Of a stretch of 48,712 bases of DNA, positions 16,668 through 24,588 are shown piece after piece. Under the pieces are notes generated by a model. That model was given only the letters and a program-made list of their open reading frames with translations. It made no database searches and was not told where the DNA came from. Position 1 is the stretch's first letter. Each line of letters opens with the position of its first letter. The position numbers were made by a program, and so were the translations under genes. Source of the stretch: Elusimicrobiota bacterium. GTDB lineage: Bacteria; CG03; SLGR01; PWQF01. The stretch lies in assembly GCA_003557485.1 (NCBI GenBank), contig PWOI01000086.1, positions 1 through 48,712 on the forward strand, written 5' to 3'.

Positions 16668-18383
16668 TTGACCGATGATTATAAAAAACTAGTATCCAAG
16701 GGAAAAGAGGACGGAGAGCTGTCTATTCAGGATATTAATGAGTACCTTGATGATGATTCTATTCAGCCCGAGGAATTTGACCGTCTTTTTGAAGCGCTGG
16801 AGGGTGCGGAAGTAGATATAGTATATAAAACAGAAAAGGAAAAAGAGAAGAGTGAAGATGATGAAGACGGAGTGAAAAGTGTTCCGCCGCCGGCACTCTC
16901 GTCAACTGATTCTATAAAAATGTACCTGAGTGAGATGGGAAAAGAGCCTCTTCTTACCAGAACACAGGAAATGTACCTTGCGAAAAGCATACAGGAGAAT
17001 GAACAGGCTCTTAAACGCCTTGTCCTGGGTACCTGGATAGGGGTAGATGAATTCAAAAAAATAGCCCTTCAGCTGCAAAAAGGTAAAAAATCACCTCGGG
17101 ATATAATGAAAAGGGGCAAAAAAACCCAGCGTATACTGGACAGGATGAGCACAAAGGTAAATACTGTATATAATGAGGTGAGACGAAGGCAGCGCAAGAT
17201 GGATCTGAGAAACGAAAAGCTTCAAGCTTCTTCTCTGTCAGCGGCTGAAAAGGAAAAGCTGAGAAAAGAGATTCATGAGGAAGAAGGAAAAATAGTTGAT
17301 GCGATTCTGTCTCTGAATATGAAAAAGGAGATACTTCGCGGCATAATTGAAAAGTTTAAAAAAGATACAGCCTCCATAAGGAAACTCAACAGAAAAAAAG
17401 AGAGAACGCTGAAACAACTCTCCTGTTCCTATAAAAAAGCCAGGGAATTATACAATATCACAAAATCCGGTGAAATGAGCGCTTACGCTTTTCAGAAGGA
17501 GACAGGTATAACCGTGCGCAGGATGGAGATAATCAGGGATGAAATAAGAAGAATCAAGCTTAGTATGCATGGCAGGGCCAGAAAGTTCAACATGGATCTT
17601 GATGAAATTCTTTACAAGACGGAAAAGGCCCTTAAGCACGAAGAGAATATAAGCAAGGGTAAAATGAACCTTGTAAGGGCTAACCTGAGACTTGTTGTAT
17701 CAATAGCTAAGAAAAATACGAACCCGAGCCTTTCTCTTCTTGATCTTATACAGGAAGGCTCAATAGGAATGATGAAAGCAGTGGACAAATTTAAATACAA
17801 AAAAGGATTTAAATTTTCTACTTATGCCACCTGGTGGATAAGACAATCAATTAACCGCGCTATAGCCGACCAGGCGCGAACCATAAGAATACCCGTACAT
17901 ATGAAAGAAGTGATAAATAAGATATCTAAGCTGAATAAGGAGTGGAAGCAGAAATACGGCCGCCTTCCGGTAATAGAAGAATATTCAAGGGAGCTGGGAA
18001 TTGATGAGGATAAGCTTAGAAGAATAATGGAAATCAAACAGAAGCCTGTTTCCATTGACACCAAAGTGGGTGACGATGAAGACAGCAGCCTGGAAGATTT
18101 TCTTGAGGATAAAGAAAGTATGACGCCGGATGACGCTACAATGGCGTCCCTCCGCAGGAAGGAGATAAATCGTGCTCTTAGCCAGCTTGACAGCCGCGAG
18201 GCTAAAATAATAAAATTGCGCTTCGGGTTGGAAGGCGGATATCCCAGGACTCTTGAAGAGGTCGGGCAGCAGTTCGGAGTTACGCGGGAAAGAGTAAGAC
18301 AGATAGAAGCTAAAGCGATAGAAAAGCTTAAACATCCGGATAAAAGCAAACATCTTCAGATATATCTTGACATGGAAGATTAA
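16668..18383 (+). CDS. rpoD: Primary RNA polymerase sigma factor RpoD (sigma70)
   Basis: 571 residues from TTG 16668, preceded by a strong AGGAGGA. Region 1.1 is acidic; region 1.2 is [22 protein letters not shown] lysine-rich non-conserved region follows. Region 2 is [27 protein letters not shown] and [17 protein letters not shown]. Region 3 follows, and region 4 has [23 protein letters not shown] for -35 recognition. This is a housekeeping group 1 sigma factor. The many TTGACA-type promoters in the window agree with normal sigma70 specificity. Confidence 0.97.
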   Translation: MTDDYKKLVSKGKEDGELSIQDINEYLDDDSIQPEEFDRLFEALEGAEVDIVYKTEKEKEKSEDDEDGVKSVPPPALSSTDSIKMYLSEMGKEPLLTRTQEMYLAKSIQENEQALKRLVLGTWIGVDEFKKIALQLQKGKKSPRDIMKRGKKTQRILDRMSTKVNTVYNEVRRRQRKMDLRNEKLQASSLSAAEKEKLRKEIHEEEGKIVDAILSLNMKKEILRGIIEKFKKDTASIRKLNRKKERTLKQLSCSYKKARELYNITKSGEMSAYAFQKETGITVRRMEIIRDEIRRIKLSMHGRARKFNMDLDEILYKTEKALKHEENISKGKMNLVRANLRLVVSIAKKNTNPSLSLLDLIQEGSIGMMKAVDKFKYKKGFKFSTYATWWIRQSINRAIADQARTIRIPVHMKEVINKISKLNKEWKQKYGRLPVIEEYSRELGIDEDKLRRIMEIKQKPVSIDTKVGDDEDSSLEDFLEDKESMTPDDATMASLRRKEINRALSQLDSREAKIIKLRFGLEGGYPRTLEEVGQQFGVTRERVRQIEAKAIEKLKHPDKSKHLQIYLDMED

Positions 18384-18412
18384 AAGGTGTTTTTTCAAGT
18401 CCATTCAAAAAT

Positions 18413-18441
18413 TTGACATTTCTTTTATTTTAAGTTAAAAA
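18413..18441 (+). promoter_or_regulatory. Sigma70-type promoter of the tRNA-Ile/tRNA-Val pair
   Basis: TTGACA (18413-18418) and TAAAAA (18436-18441) with 17 bp between; the predicted start lies just before the tRNA at 18451. Confidence 0.55.
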
Positions 18442-18450
18442 GTCAAGCAC

Positions 18451-18527
18451 GGGCCCATAGCTCAGTTGGTTAGAGCCCCTGACTCATAATCAGGTAGTCC
18501 TAGGTTCGAGTCCTAGTGGGCCCACCA
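18451..18527 (+). tRNA. tRNA with CAT anticodon, probably tRNA-Ile2 (lysidine type)
   Basis: 77 nt including CCA. The anticodon loop is CTCATAA in stem CTGA/TCAG. The acceptor stem is GGGCCCA/TGGGCCC with a G1-C72 pair, so it is not an initiator. C4-G69 and C5-G68, positive determinants for TilS in E. coli, are present, so it is more likely the AUA-reading tRNA-Ile2 (C34 modified to lysidine) than elongator tRNA-Met. This bears on how AUA codons are read in this organism. Confidence 0.85.
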
Positions 18528-18536
18528 TTTTTTACC

Positions 18537-18612
18537 GGGCAATTAGCTCAGAGGCTAGAGCGTTCGGTTCACATCCGAAAGGACGCAGGTTCAAGTCCTG
18601 CATTGCCCACCA
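18537..18612 (+). tRNA. tRNA-Val (anticodon CAC)
   Basis: 76 nt with encoded CCA. Acceptor GGGCAAT/ATTGCCC, anticodon stem TTCGG/CCGAA around TTCACAT (CAC), T-arm GCAGG TTCAAGT CCTGC. It follows the previous tRNA by 9 nt, so the two are co-transcribed. Confidence 0.95.
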
Positions 18613-18663
18613 TCAGGGGTTTTGGTTTATTATATCCCGGCAGTTTAATAAAGGAAGAAATAA

Positions 18664-19380
18664 ATGAATGAACAGATAGCTAGGCTGGTACAGTTGCAGA
18701 AACTTGATATTATTGTCGATGATATCGACGGAAGACTTAAAGAAATTCCCGAACTTATAGAAGAGGAAGAAGCAAAAATTGTCAGAGAAAACGAAAAAAA
18801 AGAGGCGGTTAAACAGGAAGTGAAAGATATTCAGGTAGATTTAAAAAACTGGGAAATCGAAGCGGGTAAACTTGAAGCAGAAATAAAGAAAAATAAGGAA
18901 GAGCTGAATACCCTTAAAAGCAATGAGGCCTACAGCCGGATGCATAAGGAAATCGGTGAAAAAGAAAAAAAAGTTTCCGATGTGGAGGAAGAAATACTTA
19001 AGTGTTACGACAGGATAGAAGAAAAAGAAAAAGAAATAGGTGAACTTGAATCCGCTCTAGAGAACTTTAAAAAACAGGTAAAAGAAAACCAGGGTAAATA
19101 CAGGTCAGACGCGGAAAAGCTCAAATTAAATAAAAAAGAAGTTGAAGAAGAGATTGCTCCTTTAAAAAAAGAAATTAAGGAAAAACTTCTTGAAGAATAC
19201 GAGAAGATAAGAAAGGTCCGGGGTACGGCTCTTGCTTCTGCCGGAGATTCAAACTGTGGGGGCTGTTACAGGGAGCTTATGCCTCAGGAAATAAATAACC
19301 TTATTGAAGGAAAAATAGTACGGTGCGGCAGTTGCAACAGGCTTCTTTATATTGATGAAAAGCAGAACGGGACATTATAA
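18664..19380 (+). CDS. Coiled-coil protein with C4 zinc ribbon (COG1579 type)
   Basis: 238 residues. Residues up to about 185 form a long, highly charged antiparallel coiled coil (lysine/glutamate heptads). The C-terminus is a zinc ribbon with NCGGC and RCGSC, ending in LLYIDEK. The family is predicted to bind nucleic acid and commonly lies next to RNase H and NIF3 genes, as it does here; the molecular role is unproven. AAGGAAG precedes the ATG. Confidence 0.85.
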   Translation: MNEQIARLVQLQKLDIIVDDIDGRLKEIPELIEEEEAKIVRENEKKEAVKQEVKDIQVDLKNWEIEAGKLEAEIKKNKEELNTLKSNEAYSRMHKEIGEKEKKVSDVEEEILKCYDRIEEKEKEIGELESALENFKKQVKENQGKYRSDAEKLKLNKKEVEEEIAPLKKEIKEKLLEEYEKIRKVRGTALASAGDSNCGGCYRELMPQEINNLIEGKIVRCGSCNRLLYIDEKQNGTL

Positions 19381-19768
19381 ATTAATTGCTGACGGGGCCT
19401 GCCTCGGTAATCCCGGAGAGTCTTCCGCCGGTTTTGTTATTTCCGATTCTGATTCTAATGAGGTTTTCAGAGGTTCGGTGGTGCTGGGAAAAGGAACTAA
19501 TAATACCGCCGAGTATAGCGCTATAATAGAAGGATTAAAAGCCGCATTAAGGATCGGGGTAAATAAAATTACAGTTTATTCCGATTCCGAGCTTGTTATA
19601 AAACAGTTAACCGGGGAGTATTCGGTTAAGTCCGGAGTCCTGGAACAGCTTAAAGACAGGGTTCTTAGGGAATCTTCGAAGTTTAAAAGCGCGGAATTTA
19701 TACATCTGGGAAGAGAAAAAACCTCTGCAGCCCATAATATGGCTGAAGGTATATTGAAAATAAAATAG
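19355..19768 (+). CDS. rnhA: Ribonuclease HI-type protein
   Basis: 137 residues from ATG 19355, overlapping the zinc-ribbon gene by 26 nt (TTG 19352 is the alternative). It matches the short RNase HI/RBD-type family: D in ADGACLGNPGESSAG, E in NNTAEYSAIIEGL and D in VYSDSELVIKQL are three of the catalytic acidic residues. The fourth acidic region near EKTSAAHNMAE has histidine/asparagine, which is common in this reverse-transcriptase-like subgroup. It degrades the RNA of RNA-DNA hybrids. It ends 2-4 nt before the RNase P RNA. Confidence 0.88.
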   Translation: MKSRTGHYKLIADGACLGNPGESSAGFVISDSDSNEVFRGSVVLGKGTNNTAEYSAIIEGLKAALRIGVNKITVYSDSELVIKQLTGEYSVKSGVLEQLKDRVLRESSKFKSAEFIHLGREKTSAAHNMAEGILKIK

Positions 19769-19770
19769 GA

Positions 19771-20026
19771 TTTGCCTGCCGGTGTTCGGTCGCAGGTTCC
19801 TGTCAGGGAAACCGGAGGAAAGTCCGGACTTCTCAGGGCGGAAAGGGAAAGTGGCACAGAAACCAGGTACAGGGAACGCAGGTTCTGCTGTAGTGAAAAG
19901 GCTAAACCCCTTTCGAAGCAAGGCCAAATAGAGGCCGATGGCGTGGCCCGCGCCGCTTGAGGCCCGGGTAGGCCGCAAAGATAAATGACCGTTGAAACAG
20001 AATCCGGCTTACAGCCGGCAGGCATA
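19771..20026 (+). ncRNA. rnpB: RNase P RNA, compact form
   Basis: Helix P1 is TGCCTGCCGG (19773-19782) paired with CCGGCAGGCA (20015-20024). The conserved core is intact: GAGGAAAGTCCGGAC near the 5' side, ACAGAAAC, AAGCAAGGCCAAATAG, CCCGGGTAGG, AGATAAATGACC and ACAGAATCCGGCTTACAG. The RNA is about 255 nt, against the 350-400 nt typical of bacteria. P18 is missing (GTAGGCCGC runs straight into AAAGATAAATGA), and the P12 arm is reduced to a small hairpin. A -10-like TAAAAT at 19761-19766 places a possible start at P1. It processes tRNA 5' ends. Confidence 0.95.
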
Positions 20027-20046
20027 GTTAGTGTGACATTTAAAAT

Positions 20047-20478
20047 ATGGAAGAGATTCATCGCAAAAAATATATAACCGGCAGGAAATATCAGCTTAAA
20101 TATGCTTTTGTCGTAGTCTGCGCGGTTCTTGTCGCAGCAGCGGCTATAATGGGTGCGGTATACAGGGATTTAATGACAGCTTATCCGGAAGTTGCAGCGG
20201 ATATATTTCAATGGGAAAAGTACTTTACGCGCTTGGGGGTCATAGTTGTTGTTGTCTTATTAATCGGGCTTTTTCTTTCTCACAAAATAATAGGGCCGGT
20301 TTTGCGTCTTTCATCCACGCTTAACAGGATCAATAAAGGTGATTTCAAAGCGCGCATTAAGCTGCGCAGCGGGGATGAGTTTCTCAGGCTTGGAGATGAA
20401 ATAAATGTTCTTGCAAACAGGCTAGAGAGCCTTTCAAAAGAAATCCCGGAAATAAAAGATAAATTTAAAGAATACTGA
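20047..20478 (+). CDS. Small membrane HAMP-domain protein
   Basis: 143 residues. Two hydrophobic segments (about 19-38 and 63-79) enclose a short extracytoplasmic loop. A HAMP linker follows (IIGPVLRLSSTLNRI, GDEFLRLGDEINVLANRL), with only a short tail and no kinase, cyclase or methyl-accepting domain. Such stubs may relay signals to a separate partner or be a reduced sensor. It follows rnpB by about 20 nt and may share its transcript. The downstream region is a decayed gene on the other strand. Confidence 0.8.
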   Translation: MEEIHRKKYITGRKYQLKYAFVVVCAVLVAAAAIMGAVYRDLMTAYPEVAADIFQWEKYFTRLGVIVVVVLLIGLFLSHKIIGPVLRLSSTLNRINKGDFKARIKLRSGDEFLRLGDEINVLANRLESLSKEIPEIKDKFKEY

Positions 20479-21020
20479 CCGCAGGATGGTACATTTCTTT
20501 TAAAGCTTTTCTGGTTACAGAGCCGTAATCGCCAACCCTGCAGAAAGCCTCCCCGGCGGAATTGCAGAAGAACTTTGCATCGGGCATATAGATATCAATC
20601 AGTTCTCTTAACATTTGAAGGGTTCCGGTTTTTTCGTAGCCCTGCAGTTGTAGATTGCAGGAATCTTTTTAAGGCTTGCGCTATCTGTATGGAGTAGTGG
20701 GTGGGCGTTACAAGGTTTATATTATGTGCTCCGTCTGACTGGAGTCTCAGCATTATTTCAATAAATTCCTTTTCCGATATTTGTTTTTCGTTTCCCAGGT
20801 GCGATATTGGATAGTTCTGGAAAAAAAATACATCTCAAACCGCAGTGGGTGTAAAAAATTGTGCCGGACCCGCGTGCTCCCGAAACCGGGGGGTTCTCAC
20901 CAAATGAAGATTCCAGGAAGAAATTTCAATACCACTGCCTGCTCTCCACCGGCCTTTCCCTGATCTTCTATCTGCTCTGCAGAATTTTGGACAGAGCTTA
21001 CACTTTTTTAAGCGAATCTT
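20479..21020 (-). pseudogene. Degraded radical SAM activating-enzyme-like gene (COG1313/PflX type)
   Basis: Minus-strand translation in pieces gives consecutive parts of one family: KKCKLCPKFCRADRR, then ISSWNLH, then in a second frame FGENPPVSGARGSGTIFYTHC, in a third NINLVTPTHYSIQIAQALK, and in another ELIDIYMPDAKFF up to KALKEMYHP. At least three frame breaks are needed. The radical SAM motif is damaged: CGLRCIF should be followed by CQN, but a T-run has shifted the frame and removed the third cysteine. The 3' end is cut off at the HAMP gene stop. This accounts for the 687-bp stretch without an intact gene. The upstream limit near 21020 is approximate. Confidence 0.8.
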
Positions 21021-21094
21021 ATCCGTTTCAGCAATGTAATATATAAGGAAACTTACAGTTTCAAGGCGCAACAGAAAAAAAGCTCCGGAAAAAC

Positions 21095-21123
21095 TTGACA
21101 AAAGGGGTGTTTTTGTATATATA
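21095..21123 (+). promoter_or_regulatory. Sigma70-type promoter of the dcw cluster
   Basis: TTGACA (21095-21100) and TATATA (21118-21123), 17 bp apart. The predicted start (about 21130) falls immediately before three MraZ-type boxes. This is the only strong promoter seen for the following 18-kb cluster. Confidence 0.75.
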
Positions 21124-21132
21124 TTTAGTGTG

Positions 21133-21157
21133 TGGGGCAAAGTGGTGTAAAGTGGGG
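21133..21157 (+). promoter_or_regulatory. MraZ operator: three 5-bp boxes with 5-bp spacers
   Basis: TGGGG (21133-21137), TGGTG (21143-21147) and TGGGG (21153-21157) are spaced by CAAAG and TAAAG, a perfect 10-bp period. MraZ of E. coli binds direct repeats of TGGGN with 5-nt spacers upstream of its own gene. The last box is also the probable Shine-Dalgarno for the TTG start at 21166, so MraZ binding would sit just after the transcription start and next to the ribosome site. Confidence 0.85.
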
Positions 21158-21165
21158 AAATATAA

Positions 21166-21597
21166 TTGAAAGACTTAATAGGACAGCATCATCACAAACT
21201 GGATAAGAAAAGACGAATTTTTATACCTTCCGGTTATCGTACATCAAATAAGTGGGTTTTAACGGCCGGGCTGGAAGAATGCCTCTGGCTTTTTCCTCGT
21301 ACCGAGTGGGATTCCGTAAAAGAGAAGATTAAAAAACTTCCCATGACCAAAAAGGACGCAAGAAATTTTCTACGGGTATTCCTTTCCCGGGCCGGCAGTG
21401 TGGATATGGATGGTCAGGGACGCATACTCATACCCGGACATTTATGCGATTTTGCAGGTTTAAAAAATGATTGCTGTCTCATAGGTATGCTTGACAGGGT
21501 TGAAATATGGGATAGTGCCAACTGGAATAAGTATTCACGCTCCTCGGAAGAAACATATGCGCAGGCAGCGGAGAAAATTGTTGACGTAGACCTATGA
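21166..21597 (+). CDS. mraZ: Transcriptional regulator MraZ
   Basis: 143 residues from TTG 21166. Two SpoVT/AbrB-like repeats are visible, each with the DxxxR pattern: HKLDKKRRIFIPSGYR and VDMDGQGRILIPGHL. MraZ forms rings and controls the dcw operon, often as a repressor; the operator just upstream fits autoregulation. Its antagonist partner rsmH overlaps it by 4 nt (ATGA). Confidence 0.95.
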   Translation: MKDLIGQHHHKLDKKRRIFIPSGYRTSNKWVLTAGLEECLWLFPRTEWDSVKEKIKKLPMTKKDARNFLRVFLSRAGSVDMDGQGRILIPGHLCDFAGLKNDCCLIGMLDRVEIWDSANWNKYSRSSEETYAQAAEKIVDVDL

Positions 21598-22535
21598 TTT
21601 TTCACAGTCCCGTCATGCTTGCGGAGACAGTTTCTGTTCTGAACCCGTCTCCGGGAAAAATAATTGTTGACGGTACTGTGGGTGAGGGCGGTCATGCTGT
21701 CGCCCTGGTAGAAAAAATTAAACCCGGCGGCATTTTAATGGGCATAGACAGGGACGAAGATAATCTGGCAATAGCCGAAGAGAGGCTTAAAAAAACCGGG
21801 GCCGCCTTTAAACTTTTTAAAGGTACCTATTCCGGTATGGAAGGATTTTTGAAGAAGGAAGGTGTTAAGGGGGCGGATGGCGTATTGCTTGATCTTGGTT
21901 TTTCAATGAGGCAGATAAAGAATGCTTCCCGGGGTTTCAGTTTTAATGAAGATTCACCTCTGGATATGCGTTACGATACGTCAAATGGGATTTCTGCCGA
22001 AAGCTGGCTCAGGGAAGCCGAAATTACTGAAATAAAAGAGGTCCTTAAAAAATTCGGACAGGAAGATGAAAGTGCGAGAGTAGCCCGCTGCCTTAAAAAA
22101 CTTGTGGAAGAACAAGAGGGAATAAGCGCCATCAGAGCAGCCGAAGCAGTTTCTCAGGCTAAACGAAAAAAGAAAAAACGCATTAATCCCGCAACCAAAA
22201 CTTTCCAGGCAATAAGAATTCACATAAATTCTGAGCTTGAAGAACTGAAAAAAGGACTTGAGGCTGCATCCCTGTCTTTGTGCCGGGGCGGGCGCCTGGT
22301 TGTTCTTACCTACCACTCAATTGAGGATAGAATAGTCAAGGATTTTCTCTTTAAATTTTCCGGAAGCTGCCAGTGTCCTTCCGGTATGCCTGTCTGCGGG
22401 TGCGGTGCACTATCCCGCCGTCCTCTTCTAAAAGTGCTTCCCGATTCAGGTTCAGCTCCGTCAGAAAAAGAGAAAGCGAAAAATCCGGCGAGCCGCAGCG
22501 CGCGCTTGCGGGCAGCGGAGGTAGTTCTCAAATGA
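21594..22535 (+). CDS. rsmH: 16S rRNA (cytosine1402-N4)-methyltransferase
   Basis: 313 residues. SAM-binding motif VDGTVGEGGHA near residue 27, LLDLGFSMRQI (usual LDLGVSSxQ), GFSFNEDSPLDMRYD, KTFQAIRIHIN and the C-terminal TYHSIEDRIVKDF are all present. It methylates C1402 in the ribosomal decoding centre. ATGA overlaps join it to mraZ and ftsL. Confidence 0.97.
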   Translation: MIFHSPVMLAETVSVLNPSPGKIIVDGTVGEGGHAVALVEKIKPGGILMGIDRDEDNLAIAEERLKKTGAAFKLFKGTYSGMEGFLKKEGVKGADGVLLDLGFSMRQIKNASRGFSFNEDSPLDMRYDTSNGISAESWLREAEITEIKEVLKKFGQEDESARVARCLKKLVEEQEGISAIRAAEAVSQAKRKKKKRINPATKTFQAIRIHINSELEELKKGLEAASLSLCRGGRLVVLTYHSIEDRIVKDFLFKFSGSCQCPSGMPVCGCGALSRRPLLKVLPDSGSAPSEKEKAKNPASRSARLRAAEVVLK

Positions 22536-22894
22536 TTTCAAGAAAGGGACTCTTCATATATATAGCTGCTTCAATATCCCTGATATTCTTTGCCTGGCAG
22601 GGAGTTACGATATTTACACTTGGCTACAGGGTTGAAGATATGGCGGAGCTGGTCCGTAAGGAGGAGATAAAACGGCAGCAGCTAATCCGGGAGTACGGAT
22701 TTGTTGCGAATCATTATGAAATAGACCGTCGCGCATCGGAATACTTAAAAATGAGGGTTCCTTCCCAGAGGAATATAAGGACAGTAGGGGTAAGCAGGGA
22801 AAGGCTTTATGCAGATGATCCGCCGCGCCGTATACCGCTGGTGTCTTACATAAAAGAAGTGCTTCTTATTTCAGACGCGGAGGCGCGGCAATGA
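22532..22894 (+). CDS. ftsL: FtsL-like cell division protein
   Basis: 120 residues from ATG 22532 (ATGA overlap with rsmH); the frame also opens upstream inside rsmH, but that part is not conserved. One transmembrane segment (about 6-30) is followed by a heptad-rich periplasmic helix (VEDMAELVRKEEIKRQQLI). FtsL sequence is poorly conserved, so the call rests on size, topology and its place between rsmH and ftsI. It should bridge FtsQ/FtsB to FtsW-FtsI. The C-terminal tail is unusually long and basic. Confidence 0.7.
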   Translation: MISRKGLFIYIAASISLIFFAWQGVTIFTLGYRVEDMAELVRKEEIKRQQLIREYGFVANHYEIDRRASEYLKMRVPSQRNIRTVGVSRERLYADDPPRRIPLVSYIKEVLLISDAEARQ

Positions 22895-24588
22895 ATATAA
22901 AAGTCCGCGCCGGGATGATGATGTTTGCTATTGTGGCTGTGTTTGCCTTAATTTCAGTGCGGCTTTTTTATGTTCAGGTTATACAGCACGGGGAGTATTC
23001 ACGCCGTGCGCGCCGGTTTTATACGGTTGTAGAGCAAAATGTCACACCTTCCCGCGGCAGAATACTGGACCGCAATGGCATAGTTCTGGCTGAAAACAGG
23101 CACACTTATTCAGTCGGGATTAATCCGGGCCGGGCCGGAGTATGCGGAGATCTGGTTTCAGCACTCTCTGCTTCTCTCGGAAAGCCGCGCGCGGAGATAA
23201 GGTCGCTTCTTTCTTCCGGTGCAGGTTTCCGGTGGCTTTCCCGTCACGCAGAGCCCGGCGATGTAGAGGGTCTTTATAGTTTCAGGGATAGCGGAATAGT
23301 TCTGGCAAGGGAAAATCATCGCATATACCCTCAGGCGCCGCTGGCTTCGGATATAATTGGTATAGTAGGCACAGACAATCAGGGGCTTGGCGGTATTGAA
23401 CACAGCTTTGAAACCTACCTTAGAGGAATTCCGCAGAAAAGAACAATGATAAGGGACGCCAGGGGACGAACGGTTTATCTTGATGTTGACGAAACTTCAC
23501 CATCAAGAGATGATGCTGAAGTTTACCTGACGCTTGACGCAGGGCTTCAGTATATAGCGGAGCGGGAAATTAAAGAAGGCCTTAAAAGGGTAAGAGCCCG
23601 AGGCGCCATGGTTATTATCCAGGAACCCTCAAGCGGTAAGATACTCGCAATGGCAAGTTACCCCAATTACGACAACAGCTTCGGAGTTCCTGAGAATTCT
23701 GACCTTCTTAAAATAAAGCCGGTTACCAATATTTTTGAACCCGGCTCAACCTTCAAAATATTTACCGCTGCCGGTGCGCTTCAGGAAAGCCTGGTAGAAA
23801 TAGAAGAACAATTTGACTGCGAGGGAGGAACATATACCGTTGGCGGATTTCCCATAAGAGATTTTGAACCTCACGATTTTTTAAGTTTTAGGGAGGTTAT
23901 GCTTTACTCTTCAAATATAGGAATGGCAAAAACAGCAGAACGCATGGGAGAAAATATTTTATATAAATATGCAAGGAACTTCGGTTTTGGAAACTTTACC
24001 GGAATAAGGCTTCCCGGAGAACCCAGGGGCATACTCCGCAAACCTGACAGGTGGTCGGGAACCAGCCTTTCCCGGATATCCTTCGGGCAGGAGATAGGTG
24101 TAACCGCAGTCCAGCTTGCCTGCGCTATTTCAGCGGTGGCCAACGGAGGAATTCTCAGGGAACCTCAGATAGTGGAAAAAGTATCTGTTTCTGGCAATGT
24201 GAGAAGATACGAATCTCTTGCCGTAAGAAGGGTTGTAAGCGAAGAAACTGCACGCAAAATAAATGATATGCTTGTGGATACGGTACGCTACGGATCAGGT
24301 GTAAGCGCTTCGGTAAAAGGTTATCCGGTCGCGGGAAAGACAGGTACCGCCCAGAAATTTGACCCTGAAACATTCCATTATGCAAAAGATAAATATGTAG
24401 CTTTATTTGGGGGGTACTTTCCGGCGGATAACCCCAGGCTTACCATAGTTGTTATATTTGAAGAACCGGAGGGCCCGTTCCGGTGGGGAAGCTATGTGGC
24501 TGCACCGGTTTTTTCAAACATAGCGCGTGCCGCCATCAGCTATCTTGATATTGCGCCCACGTTGCCTTCGGAACTGGCGTCAAGATGA
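22891..24588 (+). CDS. ftsI: Peptidoglycan transpeptidase, PBP3/FtsI type
   Basis: 565 residues. One N-terminal membrane anchor, then the PBP dimerisation region starting at VTPSRGRILDRNGIVLAEN. The transpeptidase motifs are SxxK at S286-K289 (GSTFK), SxN at S340-N342 (SSN) and KTG at 483-485. No PASTA domain follows. It crosslinks septal peptidoglycan together with the glycosyltransferase FtsW encoded downstream. ATGA overlaps join it to ftsL and murE. Confidence 0.96.
   Translation: MNIKVRAGMMMFAIVAVFALISVRLFYVQVIQHGEYSRRARRFYTVVEQNVTPSRGRILDRNGIVLAENRHTYSVGINPGRAGVCGDLVSALSASLGKPRAEIRSLLSSGAGFRWLSRHAEPGDVEGLYSFRDSGIVLARENHRIYPQAPLASDIIGIVGTDNQGLGGIEHSFETYLRGIPQKRTMIRDARGRTVYLDVDETSPSRDDAEVYLTLDAGLQYIAEREIKEGLKRVRARGAMVIIQEPSSGKILAMASYPNYDNSFGVPENSDLLKIKPVTNIFEPGSTFKIFTAAGALQESLVEIEEQFDCEGGTYTVGGFPIRDFEPHDFLSFREVMLYSSNIGMAKTAERMGENILYKYARNFGFGNFTGIRLPGEPRGILRKPDRWSGTSLSRISFGQEIGVTAVQLACAISAVANGGILREPQIVEKVSVSGNVRRYESLAVRRVVSEETARKINDMLVDTVRYGSGVSASVKGYPVAGKTGTAQKFDPETFHYAKDKYVALFGGYFPADNPRLTIVVIFEEPEGPFRWGSYVAAPVFSNIARAAISYLDIAPTLPSELASR

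Noticed and set aside
20781-21046. Two short + strand open frames (60-61 residues) between the HAMP gene and mraZ
   Set aside because: They lie opposite the radical SAM pseudogene, which explains the sequence better.
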